A DNA stretch of 64,000 nucleotides from Brachyspira murdochii (GTDB lineage Bacteria; Spirochaetota; JAAYUW01): positions 62,001 to 126,000 of the forward strand of contig DYJT01000003.1 of assembly GCA_020722965.1 (NCBI GenBank). The letters are read 5' to 3'. Shown here piece after piece: positions 26,535-35,841 of the stretch. Below the pieces are notes generated by a model that ran no database searches, had not been told where the DNA came from, and was given only the letters and a program-made list of their open reading frames with translations. A program made the position numbers and the translations under genes. Positions within the stretch are counted from its first letter, which is position 1. Every line of letters begins with the position of its first letter.

Positions 26535-27365
26535 TTACAATTGTTTGCTAAACAATTTACGATAATCATCAGAAGTTTTGACAAGTTCATCGTGTGTACC
26601 AATAGAATCTATCCGTCCATTTTTAAGCACTATCATTTTGTTGCAATCTTTAAGGGTAGAAAGGCGATGTGATATTTTTATAACAATTTTATCCTTAAGA
26701 AAAAGTGATATATCAGAAAATATTTGTTCCTCAATATTACTATCCATAGAAGCAGTATACTCGTCAAAAATTGTAAGAGTTTAATCCTTTGGGTATCTTT
26801 TTGAGAAATGATTTAAAACTTGTTATTAATTTTTATATCTTCAAATTCATCATAGAACCTCAAAAGTAATTTAATAATAGTACTCTTCCCTGAGCCAATA
26901 TCACCCACCAATCCAATTTTTCACCTGGATTCAATTCAAATTTAAGATTTTTAAGAATCTCGCGTTCGGGTGAATATGAGAATTTTTTATATCAAATGAA
27001 ATTGTTTCGATTTTATCTAATTTTTCACCTTTTTGGGGATCCTCCATTAATGATTCAATTTCATCTTTAATAAAATTTAATGCAGGATTTATATCTCTAA
27101 AATTAATATTCAATTTATTTAGGTTATGAATTGCTCCAAAGTAAATAGAATAAATAAGATTTATTAAAGCCAGGTCGGCAACAATCATTTTATTACTTAA
27201 AAAGTAATAGGCAGTCAAAAAAAGCACACTGTTTTTTATACATTCAGTTAAAAAATCTATTGCCACTGAGACAAACATCCCATATTTGTTTACATCATAT
27301 ATTTTATTTTACCAATTGAAGATATATCTATTAAGCAATTTCAAAAAAGGTTGATGATTTGTGAT
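26535..27365 (-). pseudogene. Decayed ABC-type exporter (MsbA/LmrA-like), membrane and ATPase halves both damaged
   Basis: Three pieces survive on the minus strand. Around 27365-26940 is the end of a transmembrane domain (SNKMIVADLALINLIYS, FRDINPALNFI) with an in-frame TAA near 27308. Around 26935-26860 is a Walker [19 protein letters not shown]. At 26780-26535 are the D-loop and H-loop, DEYTASMDS and KISHRLSTLKDCNKM, with GTHDEL. Between Walker A and the D-loop only about 40 codons remain where about 110 are normal, so the Q-loop and the LSGGQ signature are gone. Frames also change several times. It cannot be functional. Confidence 0.85.
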
Positions 27366-28106
27366 TTGTTTTATAGATTCATCGATTTTTAAAAAGTTTA
27401 CCAAGTGTAATGAATTTAAATTTTAAAGAAAATTTTAAAAGCAATATTTGATAAAAATATTAGAAAGATATACCCCTACTAAAGCTAGGATAATGGAAAT
27501 TCCATATTTTTTAAGATTCATTAAGGTAACATTTTGGAGCACTGAACGAATAATGAAAGGAATGATAAATCATAATGACACTTCTATTAAAGAGAAAAAA
27601 ATAAAAGTAGAATGTAATTTTTGTATTGAAATAAAAAGCTTTTAAGTTTCATAAAATTTTACCTCACTTTTTTAGTTCCTGCATGTAACTATCTTAATTT
27701 TGCATCATTTTTTAAAAGCTTACAAATAAATGTTAGATGATGATTTAAAGATTTATAGATTCTTTAGGAAATATAATGCTTATTTCTGCGGTGCAAATTT
27801 TCTAAATAAATATAAATTTCTACTTTTTCACCGTTAACAATTCCACATTTTCATTTGCAGCCCATCTTTAATTCTGCCGGCTCATAAAGTTGTATCTTTT
27901 CGTCCTATTCATGACTTCATCTATTATATCTATTAATGTATAAATCTATATAAAATGCTGAATTTTAAAAATTATTTAACAAAAAAATTATGATTACAAA
28001 CTTTTCTTGGTAAAGACCCAAATTGAATTTGCAAGATTTAAATATATATTTTGTTTATCTTTTTATGTAAAGAGAAGCTTTAAATATAAAAAGGATAGCA
28101 ATATAT
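27366..28106. other. Gene-free decayed region
   Basis: About 740 bases lack a convincing gene. On the minus strand near 27930-27780 one frame reads YEPAELKMGCK, an in-frame TGA, then KCGIVNGEKVEIYIYLENL, which looks like the tail of a lost coding sequence of unknown family. A 65-codon open frame on the plus strand at 27448-27645 has no ribosome binding site and no recognisable content. No RNA structure or repeat was seen. Confidence 0.5.
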
Positions 28107-29477
28107 TCAGATTGTATAATAAGTAATATATTGATAATATTTCCATAATTCTGTTAAAGACATTATTTCAAAGATAGCAAAGGTAATCAATCCACCAGCT
28201 ATAATAATCAGCGAACCATAAATACCTATCTGTTGAGACCCATAAAAAGGAGAATATTCAAATTGAACAAAATAATTATATAAAATTGAACCGATTATAG
28301 AAGCTGCAATACCATAACATCCATACCAGAAATAACTATATACCTGATTTAAAATTTTCTTCGAATAATCCGCATAAAATGGTGTTGTATTTACTGGCAT
28401 CAAATAAACATATATTTCTTTTTCAAAATCATTATCATATATTTCTATAAAAATTTCTTTTGATTCATAACCAGAATTGCTTATAAGTAGAAAATGCTTA
28501 CCGGTGGGTAATTCTAATCTGACAGGTGAATTGCCCACAAAAATATTCCCTAGCATTACTTTTGAACCAGCTGGAAATGTATTAATTTTTAAAAGGCAAT
28601 GGTTTATTTTTTTATTTAATTTTATCGAAATTAATTGATCATCTTCAAGATCTATCTTTTGCTTAATTGAATCATATCCATCCTCAAACAAATTTATTTC
28701 ATGTTCACCCTCTTCTAAAACAAATTCAAAGGTAGATGGATAATCAATATCTTCAAAATGTCCCAATACTTTTCCGTCAATTTCGACAAATGCAGATGAT
28801 GAAAGTTCAATCGCTAAGGTATGAAAATTAAAATTCAATAAAAAGGACAATATCTTATTTATGAAGATTTTTTTAAAATCGCCGTAAAAGGTAATATAAT
28901 TATAATGAAATTCAAAAGTAGCTTCAAAAACCTGTTGATTAAAAATATAATACTTCTTACAATATATTGTTATTTTTGAACTTTTAATATCATACTGATA
29001 TGAAATTTCAAAATTAATAAGATTATATTGCTTTTTATTTTCTTCATCTTCATCTTTATCTTCAATAAGATTGAAATCTTTATTGTAAATCTCTTCAAGG
29101 AATTTAGGATTTATAGTAAATTGGTTATTGATGCTTCTTTGTTTCTGAAAAAAGATGGCAAGCTTATCAAAAATAAAGGTAATAAGCTGTTTTTTTTCTT
29201 TATTGTCAAATCTAATTTTCTTATCTACAAAATATTCTTCAAGAAATGAAGATATTGCTGATCCAATGAATTTTGATCTTTCATCATTATCTTTATTGAT
29301 AATACTATATTTGTATAAAATCTTATAATCAAAAATATGACTATAGGGAAACTTTAATTCTATAGCTGGAATTTTTTCGGGATAAATAGATATGTCAGAA
29401 GGGAAAGATAAGATATTTATCGAAAATAAAAAAAGAGAAACCAATATATAAATAAAAATAAATATATATCTTTTCAT
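28107..29477 (-). CDS. PEGA-domain membrane protein
   Basis: A 456-residue protein with an N-terminal signal segment (residues 5-25), a region of about 190 residues of unknown fold, and two consecutive PEGA repeats at roughly 225-370. These read SSAFVEIDGKVLGHFED...EGEHEINLFEDGYDS and INTFPAGSKVMLGNIFVGNSPVRLELPTGKHFLLISNSGYES. Two closing membrane helices lie near 390-445. PEGA domains are surface- or envelope-associated and thought to bind glycans or peptidoglycan. The topology puts the PEGA repeats in the periplasm or outside. A single gene by spacing, next to decayed DNA. Confidence 0.8.
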   Translation of the reverse strand: MKRYIFIFIYILVSLFLFSINILSFPSDISIYPEKIPAIELKFPYSHIFDYKILYKYSIINKDNDERSKFIGSAISSFLEEYFVDKKIRFDNKEKKQLITFIFDKLAIFFQKQRSINNQFTINPKFLEEIYNKDFNLIEDKDEDEENKKQYNLINFEISYQYDIKSSKITIYCKKYYIFNQQVFEATFEFHYNYITFYGDFKKIFINKILSFLLNFNFHTLAIELSSSAFVEIDGKVLGHFEDIDYPSTFEFVLEEGEHEINLFEDGYDSIKQKIDLEDDQLISIKLNKKINHCLLKINTFPAGSKVMLGNIFVGNSPVRLELPTGKHFLLISNSGYESKEIFIEIYDNDFEKEIYVYLMPVNTTPFYADYSKKILNQVYSYFWYGCYGIAASIIGSILYNYFVQFEYSPFYGSQQIGIYGSLIIIAGGLITFAIFEIMSLTELWKYYQYITYYTI

Positions 29478-29598
29478 TAAAATATTAATTCATTCAAATT
29501 ATTTTTCTATTAAAATTTGTATTAAAAATATTATTAAATAAAAGCATTATTCTTATATAAACTGTAATTTAAATTTATAGTATTATCTATAGTTTATA

Positions 29599-29967
29599 TT
29601 AATGCTTTTCAAGAGCTTTTTTTATAGCAGATATAAGTCTTTCTTCTTTGAAAGGTTTAACAATAAAATCCTTTGCCCCTGTCTGAATAGCGGAAATTAT
29701 GAGTTTTTGCTGCCCAAGAGCAGAACACATAATCACTTTAGCATTTTTGTCCATCAGCATTATCCTTTGTAAGGCTTCTAAACCATTCATCACTGGCATT
29801 GTAATATCTAGAAGGACGATATCTGGTTTTAATTCATTATATTTTTTAATTGCCTCAACACCATTAGACGCTTCCCCACAAACACTATAGCCATATTTTG
29901 CCAGAATATCTTTCATCATCATTCGAACAAAAGCCAGATCATCTACGATAAGAACAGATGATTTCAT
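29599..29967 (-). CDS. CheY-like single-domain response regulator
   Basis: The 122-residue receiver domain has the acid pocket Asp9/Asp10 (VLIVDDLAF), phospho-acceptor Asp54 (VLLDITMPVMNG), the Thr/Ser position (MCSALGQ) and the DFIVKPF lysine. No output domain is present. The start at 29967 (MKSSVLIVDD) is chosen because GGTGG lies eight bases upstream; five extra codons in the longer frame have no family counterpart. It resembles chemotaxis CheY and the stand-alone CheY-like proteins of spirochaetes. No che genes are near, so its kinase is unknown. It precedes nothing on the same strand, with prfB lying upstream. Confidence 0.9.
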   Translation of the reverse strand: MKSSVLIVDDLAFVRMMMKDILAKYGYSVCGEASNGVEAIKKYNELKPDIVLLDITMPVMNGLEALQRIMLMDKNAKVIMCSALGQQKLIISAIQTGAKDFIVKPFKEERLISAIKKALEKH

Positions 29968-30009
29968 AAAATATGCCACCAATTTTTATTTATTACTTTT
30001 TGTTAAACC

Positions 30010-31152
30010 TTACGAAAGAATGTTATATTTTTGCTTAAAGTCAAGAGAAATCATCGCGAAAATAAAATCATCTATAAACCCATCAAAAACTTTATCTGAT
30101 TGGGTGCTTTCATATTTTGTTCTATGATCTTTGATTAAGGTATATGGTTGAAGAACATAAGATCGTATCTGATTGCCCCAGGATATCTCTTTTTTTTCTG
30201 CAAATTTTTCTTCATCAGATTTCTTTTTCTCTTCTAAATAATACTGATATAACCTGGATTTTAAAACTTTTAATGCCCTTTCTCTGTTTTGATGTTGGGA
30301 TCTCTCGTTTTGACATACGACTACTATTTTCGTTGGGATATGGTAAATTCTAACAGCCGAATCTGTCGTATTTACATGTTGTCCACCTGCTCCAGAAGAT
30401 CTGAAAGTCTCAATTTTCAAATCGGCTGGATCTATTTCTACTTCTACTTCATCTGAAATCTGTGGATAAACATATACCGAAGCAAAAGATGTGTGTCTTC
30501 TTGCGTTACTGTCAAATGGTGAGATTCTTACCAACCTATGGACACCAGTCTCATATTTTAAAAACCCATAAGCATATTCACCCTTTACTTCTAATGTGGC
30601 AGCTTTGATGCCACCCCCCTCTGCCTGCACCAATTCGATTATGTCTACTTTAAAATTATTTCTTTCACAGTATCTTATATATTGCTTCAATAGCATCTGA
30701 GCCCAATCTGTAGATTCGAGTCCTCCAGCTCCTGGTTTTATATTAATGTAAGCGTTAGATTTATCAATCTCGTTAAATATAGAAAGATAAACGAATTTTA
30801 TAAAATATTTTGACACATCGAGATAAATCTTATAAATTTCGTTTATTTCGTTTGTATCATTAGAATTTGTATTATCAATTAATGAAATAAGGTCAGAAAA
30901 ATCGATTTCAAGTTTTTTTATTAGCTCAACCTTTTTTTGAAGAATTCTTTGCTCATCTAAAATTTTTTGTGCTTCTTTTTGATTATTCCAAAAATTATTA
31001 GAATAGATAATCTTATTAATATTTTCAAGTTGTTCATTTAAATTAGTCAAAGATATCGATTTCTTAATTTCTAAAAATTGATCGTTAAGTTTTTCTATCT
31101 CTTTTTTTAATTCATAATAATCGATTTTTAATACCTGTTTACCTGTATCCAT
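30010..31152 (-). CDS. prfB: Peptide chain release factor 2
   Basis: The 380-residue protein has the GGQ motif in SSGAGGQHVNTTDSAVRI, which triggers peptidyl-tRNA hydrolysis, and the RF2 codon-recognition motif SPF in HRLVRISPFDSNARRH. The helical N-terminal domain is complete. RF2 ends translation at UGA and UAA. The gene reads from ATG to stop in a single frame, so the autoregulatory +1 frameshift at an early UGA, common in other bacteria, is absent here. The upstream gap to the divergent amidase gene is 137 bases. Confidence 0.96.
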   Translation of the reverse strand: MDTGKQVLKIDYYELKKEIEKLNDQFLEIKKSISLTNLNEQLENINKIIYSNNFWNNQKEAQKILDEQRILQKKVELIKKLEIDFSDLISLIDNTNSNDTNEINEIYKIYLDVSKYFIKFVYLSIFNEIDKSNAYINIKPGAGGLESTDWAQMLLKQYIRYCERNNFKVDIIELVQAEGGGIKAATLEVKGEYAYGFLKYETGVHRLVRISPFDSNARRHTSFASVYVYPQISDEVEVEIDPADLKIETFRSSGAGGQHVNTTDSAVRIYHIPTKIVVVCQNERSQHQNRERALKVLKSRLYQYYLEEKKKSDEEKFAEKKEISWGNQIRSYVLQPYTLIKDHRTKYESTQSDKVFDGFIDDFIFAMISLDFKQKYNILS

Positions 31153-31224
31153 AGAACCAAAATATTAAAACAATAATTATTTTCAAGTAAAAATTAATAT
31201 TGAATTGTTTACCGTATCTTTTTT

Positions 31225-31230
31225 TATAAT
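31225..31230 (+). promoter_or_regulatory. Possible -10 box for the amidase - tRNA - Bat direction
   Basis: A perfect TATAAT lies 60 bases before the amidase ATG in the divergent region. A TTGAAT (31200-31205) precedes it, but at 19 bases, longer than ideal. Offered as a weak candidate only. Confidence 0.3.
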
Positions 31231-31289
31231 TAGTCTATTTTTAAAATAAGGTTCTTTACAATTATAGATTTTATTATATTAATTAATTA

Positions 31290-32087
31290 ATGGAAAAGAT
31301 TAAAATAGGAATTGTTCAATTTCAACCCAATAGAGCCAGTTTAGAGACTAACCTTAATAAAGCTTTTGAATTAATCGAGAAAAATAATGGCGCCGATATT
31401 TACCTTTTCCCTGAGCTTTTCCTAAGTGGATATCTTTTTGAATCTTCTGTTGAAGTTAGGAAATTATCCCTTATTAAAGATGATCCCTTTTTTGAAAAAA
31501 TTTTAAATTTCACCAAACAAAAAAAGATAGCAATCTGCGGTGGTTATATTGAGAATGAAAGCGGTAGATTTTTTAATTCTGCCTTTCTAATAGGTGAAGG
31601 AAATTTTTTATTAAATTATCGAAAAGTACATCTATTTGATGAAGAAAAAATATTTTTCACTCAATCTTCTAATGGTTTTAAAGTTATTGAATATAAATCT
31701 ATAAAATTTGGTATAATGATCTGTTTTGATTGGATTTTTCCTGAAGCAGCTAGAACTTTGACATTAAAAGGAGCCCAGATAATTTTACATCCTTCAAATC
31801 TTGTATTACCCTATTGTCAGGATGCAATGATTACTAGAGCAATCGAAAACAGGGTATTTATTGCAACAGCAAATAGAGTTGGAATTGAAAAAATTAAAAA
31901 TAAATCACTAAAATTTACAGGAAGATCTCAAATTGTAGATCCTTTCGGTAAAAGATTATTCAAACTCTCCACCAATAAAGAGATGGTTAAAATAATTCAA
32001 ATAGATCCTTTGATTTCAAATAACAAATTTATTACTCCCAATAATAATCTTTTATTAGATAGAAGACCAGATCAATATATTATTTGA
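31290..32087 (+). CDS. Carbon-nitrogen hydrolase (nitrilase superfamily amidase)
   Basis: The 265-residue protein has the Glu-Lys-Cys triad of the superfamily: LFPELFLSGY (Glu), NYRKVHLFDEE (Lys) and GIMICFDWIFPEAAR (Cys145). Length and motifs match the omega-amidase/aliphatic amidase branches that hydrolyse small amides such as 2-oxoglutaramate or N-carbamoyl compounds. The exact substrate cannot be told. The leader lacks an obvious Shine-Dalgarno sequence. It is the first plus-strand gene before tRNA-Leu and the Bat cluster. Confidence 0.88.
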   Translation: MEKIKIGIVQFQPNRASLETNLNKAFELIEKNNGADIYLFPELFLSGYLFESSVEVRKLSLIKDDPFFEKILNFTKQKKIAICGGYIENESGRFFNSAFLIGEGNFLLNYRKVHLFDEEKIFFTQSSNGFKVIEYKSIKFGIMICFDWIFPEAARTLTLKGAQIILHPSNLVLPYCQDAMITRAIENRVFIATANRVGIEKIKNKSLKFTGRSQIVDPFGKRLFKLSTNKEMVKIIQIDPLISNNKFITPNNNLLLDRRPDQYII

Positions 32088-32094
32088 TTTTAAT

Positions 32095-32176
32095 GTCGGA
32101 GTGGTGGAACTGGCAGACACGCTAGATTCAGGATCTAGTGAGGAAACTCATAGGGGTTCAAGTCCCCTCCCCGACA
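32095..32176 (+). tRNA. tRNA-Leu (anticodon CAG)
   Basis: An 82-nt tRNA with a long variable arm. Anticodon stem CTAGA/TCTAG encloses TTCAGGA, giving CAG (32129-32131), which reads CUG. The T arm is AGGGG-TTCAAGT-CCCCT. The acceptor GTCGGAG pairs with CCCCGAC except for an A-C mismatch at the sixth pair. The discriminator is A; CCA is not encoded. It ends 36 bases before the moxR start. Confidence 0.95.
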
Positions 32177-32212
32177 ATTTTATTTCTCAAATATCCTTTA
32201 TAGAGGTTATAG

Positions 32213-33169
32213 ATGCAGCAAGATGGTAAAAAAATTCTTTCAGATATTTTCAATATAGTTGAGAAAAAGATAGTTGGTCAACAAGAAGTAATTCAAAAAA
32301 TATGTATCGCCCTATTTGCAAATGGCCATGTCCTGCTTGAAGGTGTTCCAGGGATAGCGAAGACTTTAATTCTTAAGACAATCTCTTCTATTTTTAATTT
32401 TACTTTTAAAAGAATTCAATTTACACCAGATATACTTCCCTCAGATATTACTGGAAATATGGTATTTGATCCTAAAAATCTTTCTTTTACTCCATTTAAA
32501 GGGCCTATATTTAATTCAATAATTTTAGCAGATGAGGTAAATAGAGCTCCTGCAAAGGTTCAGTCGGCTCTTCTTCAGGCAATGCAAGAATACGAGGTAA
32601 ATCTTGGAGGAGAAAATTACAAACTTCCTGATCCATTCTTTGTCGTTGCTACACAAAACCCTATTGAACATGAAGGCACATATCCACTACCAGAAGCTCA
32701 ACTAGATAGATTTCTTTTCAAAATACTTATTAGTTACCCATCAAATGAAGAAGAAATTAAGATTTTAAAAAACATTCAATATATTGAAAACAACGAAATA
32801 GAGCAAATTGTTGATAATTTAAATTTTAATGAGATTCAAAATATTATAAGTAAAGTTTATTGTGACGATAGAATTTTGTCTTATATAACGAATATTGTTC
32901 AAGCTACTAGAAATCAAACATCATATGCATTATCACATTTATCTAATTATATACAATGGGGAGCTTCTCCAAGAGCATCAATTGCCCTTTTTAAAGCATC
33001 TAAGGTAAAAGCCTTCTTTGAAGGTAGAAATTTTGTGATTCCTGAAGATATTAAATTTATCGTATATGAAGTATTAAGACATAGAATAATTTTAACTTAT
33101 GAGGCTATAGCTGAAAATATTACTATTGACTCTATAATATCTGATATTTTAGAACATATACAGGTGTAA
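32213..33169 (+). CDS. moxR: MoxR-family AAA+ ATPase
   Basis: A 318-residue AAA+ protein: Walker A GVPGIAKT, the PSDITG segment, Walker B SIILADEVNRAP, sensor 1 VATQNP with the MoxR hallmark IEHEGTYPLPEAQLDRFLFK, and a C-terminal lid with GASPRAS. MoxR ATPases act as chaperones or maturation factors for von Willebrand A proteins encoded beside them. Here it heads the run DUF58, membrane protein, BatA, BatB, TPR, BatD and BatE, with 4 bases to the DUF58 start. Cytoplasmic. Confidence 0.95.
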   Translation: MQQDGKKILSDIFNIVEKKIVGQQEVIQKICIALFANGHVLLEGVPGIAKTLILKTISSIFNFTFKRIQFTPDILPSDITGNMVFDPKNLSFTPFKGPIFNSIILADEVNRAPAKVQSALLQAMQEYEVNLGGENYKLPDPFFVVATQNPIEHEGTYPLPEAQLDRFLFKILISYPSNEEEIKILKNIQYIENNEIEQIVDNLNFNEIQNIISKVYCDDRILSYITNIVQATRNQTSYALSHLSNYIQWGASPRASIALFKASKVKAFFEGRNFVIPEDIKFIVYEVLRHRIILTYEAIAENITIDSIISDILEHIQV

Positions 33170-33173
33170 TATT

Positions 33174-34016
33174 TTGAAAGTTAAATTAGTGGATGATATT
33201 TTTTTTAAAAATGTTTTATTATCGCTTTATAAAATATCTAATAAAAGCTTTATTGGTGAATTTAAAAGCGCTTTTAAAGGTCTAGGTCTTGATTTTTACC
33301 AAAATAGATTATTTACAGAAAATGATTCAATAAAAAATATAAACTGGAATCTGTTCGCGAAATTTAGAACATTATATGTAAAAGAATATATCGAAGACAG
33401 AAATAGATTTAATTTGATAGCAGTCGATATTTCTCCATCTATGTTTCAGAGTTTTGATAATAAAACCAAAATAAGAAAAGCATTGGAAGTTAGTCTTATA
33501 ATATTATATTCATCCTTAAAATCGAATGATAATACCTCTTTGGTCTTATTTGACGACAAAATAAGATATTTTTTCCCTTTTAATAGAAAGTTTAACTATT
33601 TTTTTACAATACTTAATACATTAAAATCAATAAGCATTGATCTACATAGCGCCAGCTATCCTGACCTTTTCTTTGAAAATTTACACAATATCTTAAAAAA
33701 AAGAACTCAAATATTTTTAATTTCAGATTTTGTCTTTGAAATAAATTATGGCTTATTAAGCTATCTTGGTGAGAAACATAACCTAACATCAATAATAATA
33801 GAAGATAATGAGGAATTGTTGTTATCTCAAAATTTAAAACATTTTTCTTCTTTGGAAAATGCGGATATTTTTCAACAAATACCATATTATATAATACTTG
33901 AAAATTCTATAAAATCATTACAAAAAGCAAATAATGATATATTATTCATTAAGACCGATGAGAATCCAATCTTTACATTACAGAAATTTTTCGAAAATAA
34001 AATTGTTAAACAGTAG
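33174..34016 (+). CDS. DUF58 protein of the Bat cluster
   Basis: The 280-residue protein has the DUF58 signature (NDSIKNINWNLFAKFRTLYVKEY) followed by a von Willebrand A-like fold (IAVDISPSM, where the metal-site DxSxS motif is kept). The start is a TTG at 33174 with AGGTG seven bases ahead. DUF58 proteins regularly sit between moxR and batA and are thought to be MoxR clients. No membrane segment is apparent, unlike many longer DUF58 proteins, so it probably acts in the cytoplasm. Confidence 0.88.
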   Translation: MKVKLVDDIFFKNVLLSLYKISNKSFIGEFKSAFKGLGLDFYQNRLFTENDSIKNINWNLFAKFRTLYVKEYIEDRNRFNLIAVDISPSMFQSFDNKTKIRKALEVSLIILYSSLKSNDNTSLVLFDDKIRYFFPFNRKFNYFFTILNTLKSISIDLHSASYPDLFFENLHNILKKRTQIFLISDFVFEINYGLLSYLGEKHNLTSIIIEDNEELLLSQNLKHFSSLENADIFQQIPYYIILENSIKSLQKANNDILFIKTDENPIFTLQKFFENKIVKQ

Positions 34017-34025
34017 CTATTATCT

Positions 34026-34874
34026 ATGAAAAAGAAAAATTTTACAATATTTATCATATTTTCTATCTCTTTACTGTTTATATCTTTTTATTATACAATT
34101 TATCCTAAGTCACCTTATAGCGGTCAAATAATTAAATTAACGATAAATCTTTATCAATTAGGGATATTTAATATAGACAAATCTAAAAGTTTTTTAAAAT
34201 CATTAAATCCATCTATAAATATTATCTCTTATAAATTTTCAAGTAAAAATGATAAATTCTATTTAAAAATTAAATTACAGATTTTTCTAACTGGTACAGT
34301 AAGAATGTCTGATTTAGTACTATTTGATGGTATCTCTTATTATAACTTTGATTCAATAGTCATTCCAATGAATTTAAAAATAGATGAAATTTATATTTTA
34401 CCGGTATCGAAGAATGTCAATAAATATCTAACTATAAGAATATTGTTATTATATATATTTTTTTTATTAGTCTCTTTTTTTTTATATATTATTTTTGTAA
34501 AATTCAAAAATTCTTTAAATTATTATATTAAAAAAAGAAAGGAATCGATATTTCTAAGAAAAAATTTAAAAATTTTGTTACAACTAGAAAATCTGAATAA
34601 AGACAGCCTTATAGGTATAATCAAATACAAAGAAAATCTTATAAAATTTAACAATACTGTTTTTAAAATACTTAATTCAGATTTATTTTCAAAAGAAAAT
34701 CCAGAGCTGACTTCGGAAATAAAAAAAGATTACTTTTCTCTTTCATTTTATTCTTTTGAAAACCCTCAAAATCTTTATAAAATGAAAGATAGTATAATAA
34801 ATAAAATTATTGAAACAATAGCAAATAAAATAAAAAAGATCATTGAAGATGAATATAGATTTAATAAAATTTGA
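34026..34874 (+). CDS. Uncharacterised two-helix membrane protein of the Bat cluster
   Basis: A 282-residue protein with an N-terminal membrane or signal segment (residues 5-26), a periplasmic region of about 115 residues, a strongly hydrophobic helix near 137-160 and a lysine-rich cytoplasmic tail of about 120 residues. The position between DUF58 and BatA corresponds to the poorly conserved third gene (DUF4381-like) in other Bat operons, but I cannot confirm family membership by motif. Its last 32 bases overlap the start of batA, indicating coupling. Confidence 0.65.
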   Translation: MKKKNFTIFIIFSISLLFISFYYTIYPKSPYSGQIIKLTINLYQLGIFNIDKSKSFLKSLNPSINIISYKFSSKNDKFYLKIKLQIFLTGTVRMSDLVLFDGISYYNFDSIVIPMNLKIDEIYILPVSKNVNKYLTIRILLLYIFFLLVSFFLYIIFVKFKNSLNYYIKKRKESIFLRKNLKILLQLENLNKDSLIGIIKYKENLIKFNNTVFKILNSDLFSKENPELTSEIKKDYFSLSFYSFENPQNLYKMKDSIINKIIETIANKIKKIIEDEYRFNKI

Positions 34875-35841
34875 AAGACCATTTTACCTGCTTTTTCTTA
34901 TACCTGCTATTATCTTGGGTTATCATATCTTGATAAAGGGGAATATCATAGATGGATACCCTCTAAGTTCCTTACGGAAAATACCAAACAAAAAAAACTA
35001 TATAAAGTTTTTTAAATATCTGTTCTTTTTTCTTTCGGCACTCCTATTAGTTCTTGGTGTATCGACGCCTCTTTACCCATCATCAAAAATACCTATAGAA
35101 GAAAAAGGGCATGCATTTATTTTCTGCATTGATATATCATCTACTATGAAGGCATTGGACTTTAATCCACAAAATAGATTAGACAAAGCGAAAGAAATTA
35201 TCGAAACATTTATTAAGATTAGAAAAACAGATTTTTTTGGCATCATTATATTTGCTAAATATTCAATTCCATATGTGCCATTAACTTCAGACAATAAATT
35301 TGTACTTGAAAGATTAAAAGAGATTAATCTTGATTTGATTGAGGATGGAACTGCAATAGGTAATGCAATTATTAGCGGAGTAAATCAACTAAAAGGATAT
35401 AAAGGCCAATCAAAAAATATAATTTTAATAACAGATGGCATAAATAATGAAGGTTATATTCATCCTATAAATGCTGCAAAAGAAGCAAAAAAACAAAACA
35501 TATTTATTTATCCTATCGCTATTGGTACAGAGGACCTTGTCCCCTTCCCTTTTAAAGATTCAAGAGGGATGATATATACAAGGAAAATAAAAATTTCAGT
35601 AGATTATGAAATTTTATTGCAGATTTCTAAAATCACAGGTAATGGTGAAAATTATGTTGGGAAAACAACAAAAGATCTTCAAAATATATTTAAAAAAATA
35701 GATAATCAACGTCCAATAGTTACAAATATAAAAACCTATACTAAGTATGAAAACCTTGATAAACCATTATATTTTATTTCAATTTTGTTTTTTTTGCTTT
35801 TTTTATTGTTCCAATTTATTACTACAGAAGTGGAGTTTTAG
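34843..35841 (+). CDS. batA: BatA-like von Willebrand A membrane protein
   Basis: A 332-residue protein with two N-terminal membrane helices (about 12-30 and 55-75), a von Willebrand A domain (about 85-285) and a C-terminal helix. The metal-ion site is kept: FCIDISSTM (DxSxT), the glycine-threonine in EDGTAIGNAI, and TDGINNEG. It matches Bacteroides/Leptospira BatA in length and topology. Bat proteins are linked to aerotolerance or envelope stress; the molecular role is unsettled. It overlaps both neighbours or abuts them: 32 bases upstream, 0 bases before batB. Confidence 0.9.
   Translation: MKMNIDLIKFERPFYLLFLIPAIILGYHILIKGNIIDGYPLSSLRKIPNKKNYIKFFKYLFFFLSALLLVLGVSTPLYPSSKIPIEEKGHAFIFCIDISSTMKALDFNPQNRLDKAKEIIETFIKIRKTDFFGIIIFAKYSIPYVPLTSDNKFVLERLKEINLDLIEDGTAIGNAIISGVNQLKGYKGQSKNIILITDGINNEGYIHPINAAKEAKKQNIFIYPIAIGTEDLVPFPFKDSRGMIYTRKIKISVDYEILLQISKITGNGENYVGKTTKDLQNIFKKIDNQRPIVTNIKTYTKYENLDKPLYFISILFFLLFLLFQFITTEVEF

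Noticed and set aside
27448-27645. A 65-codon plus-strand open frame in the decayed region
   Set aside because: No ribosome binding site, no recognisable motif, and surrounded by gene debris.
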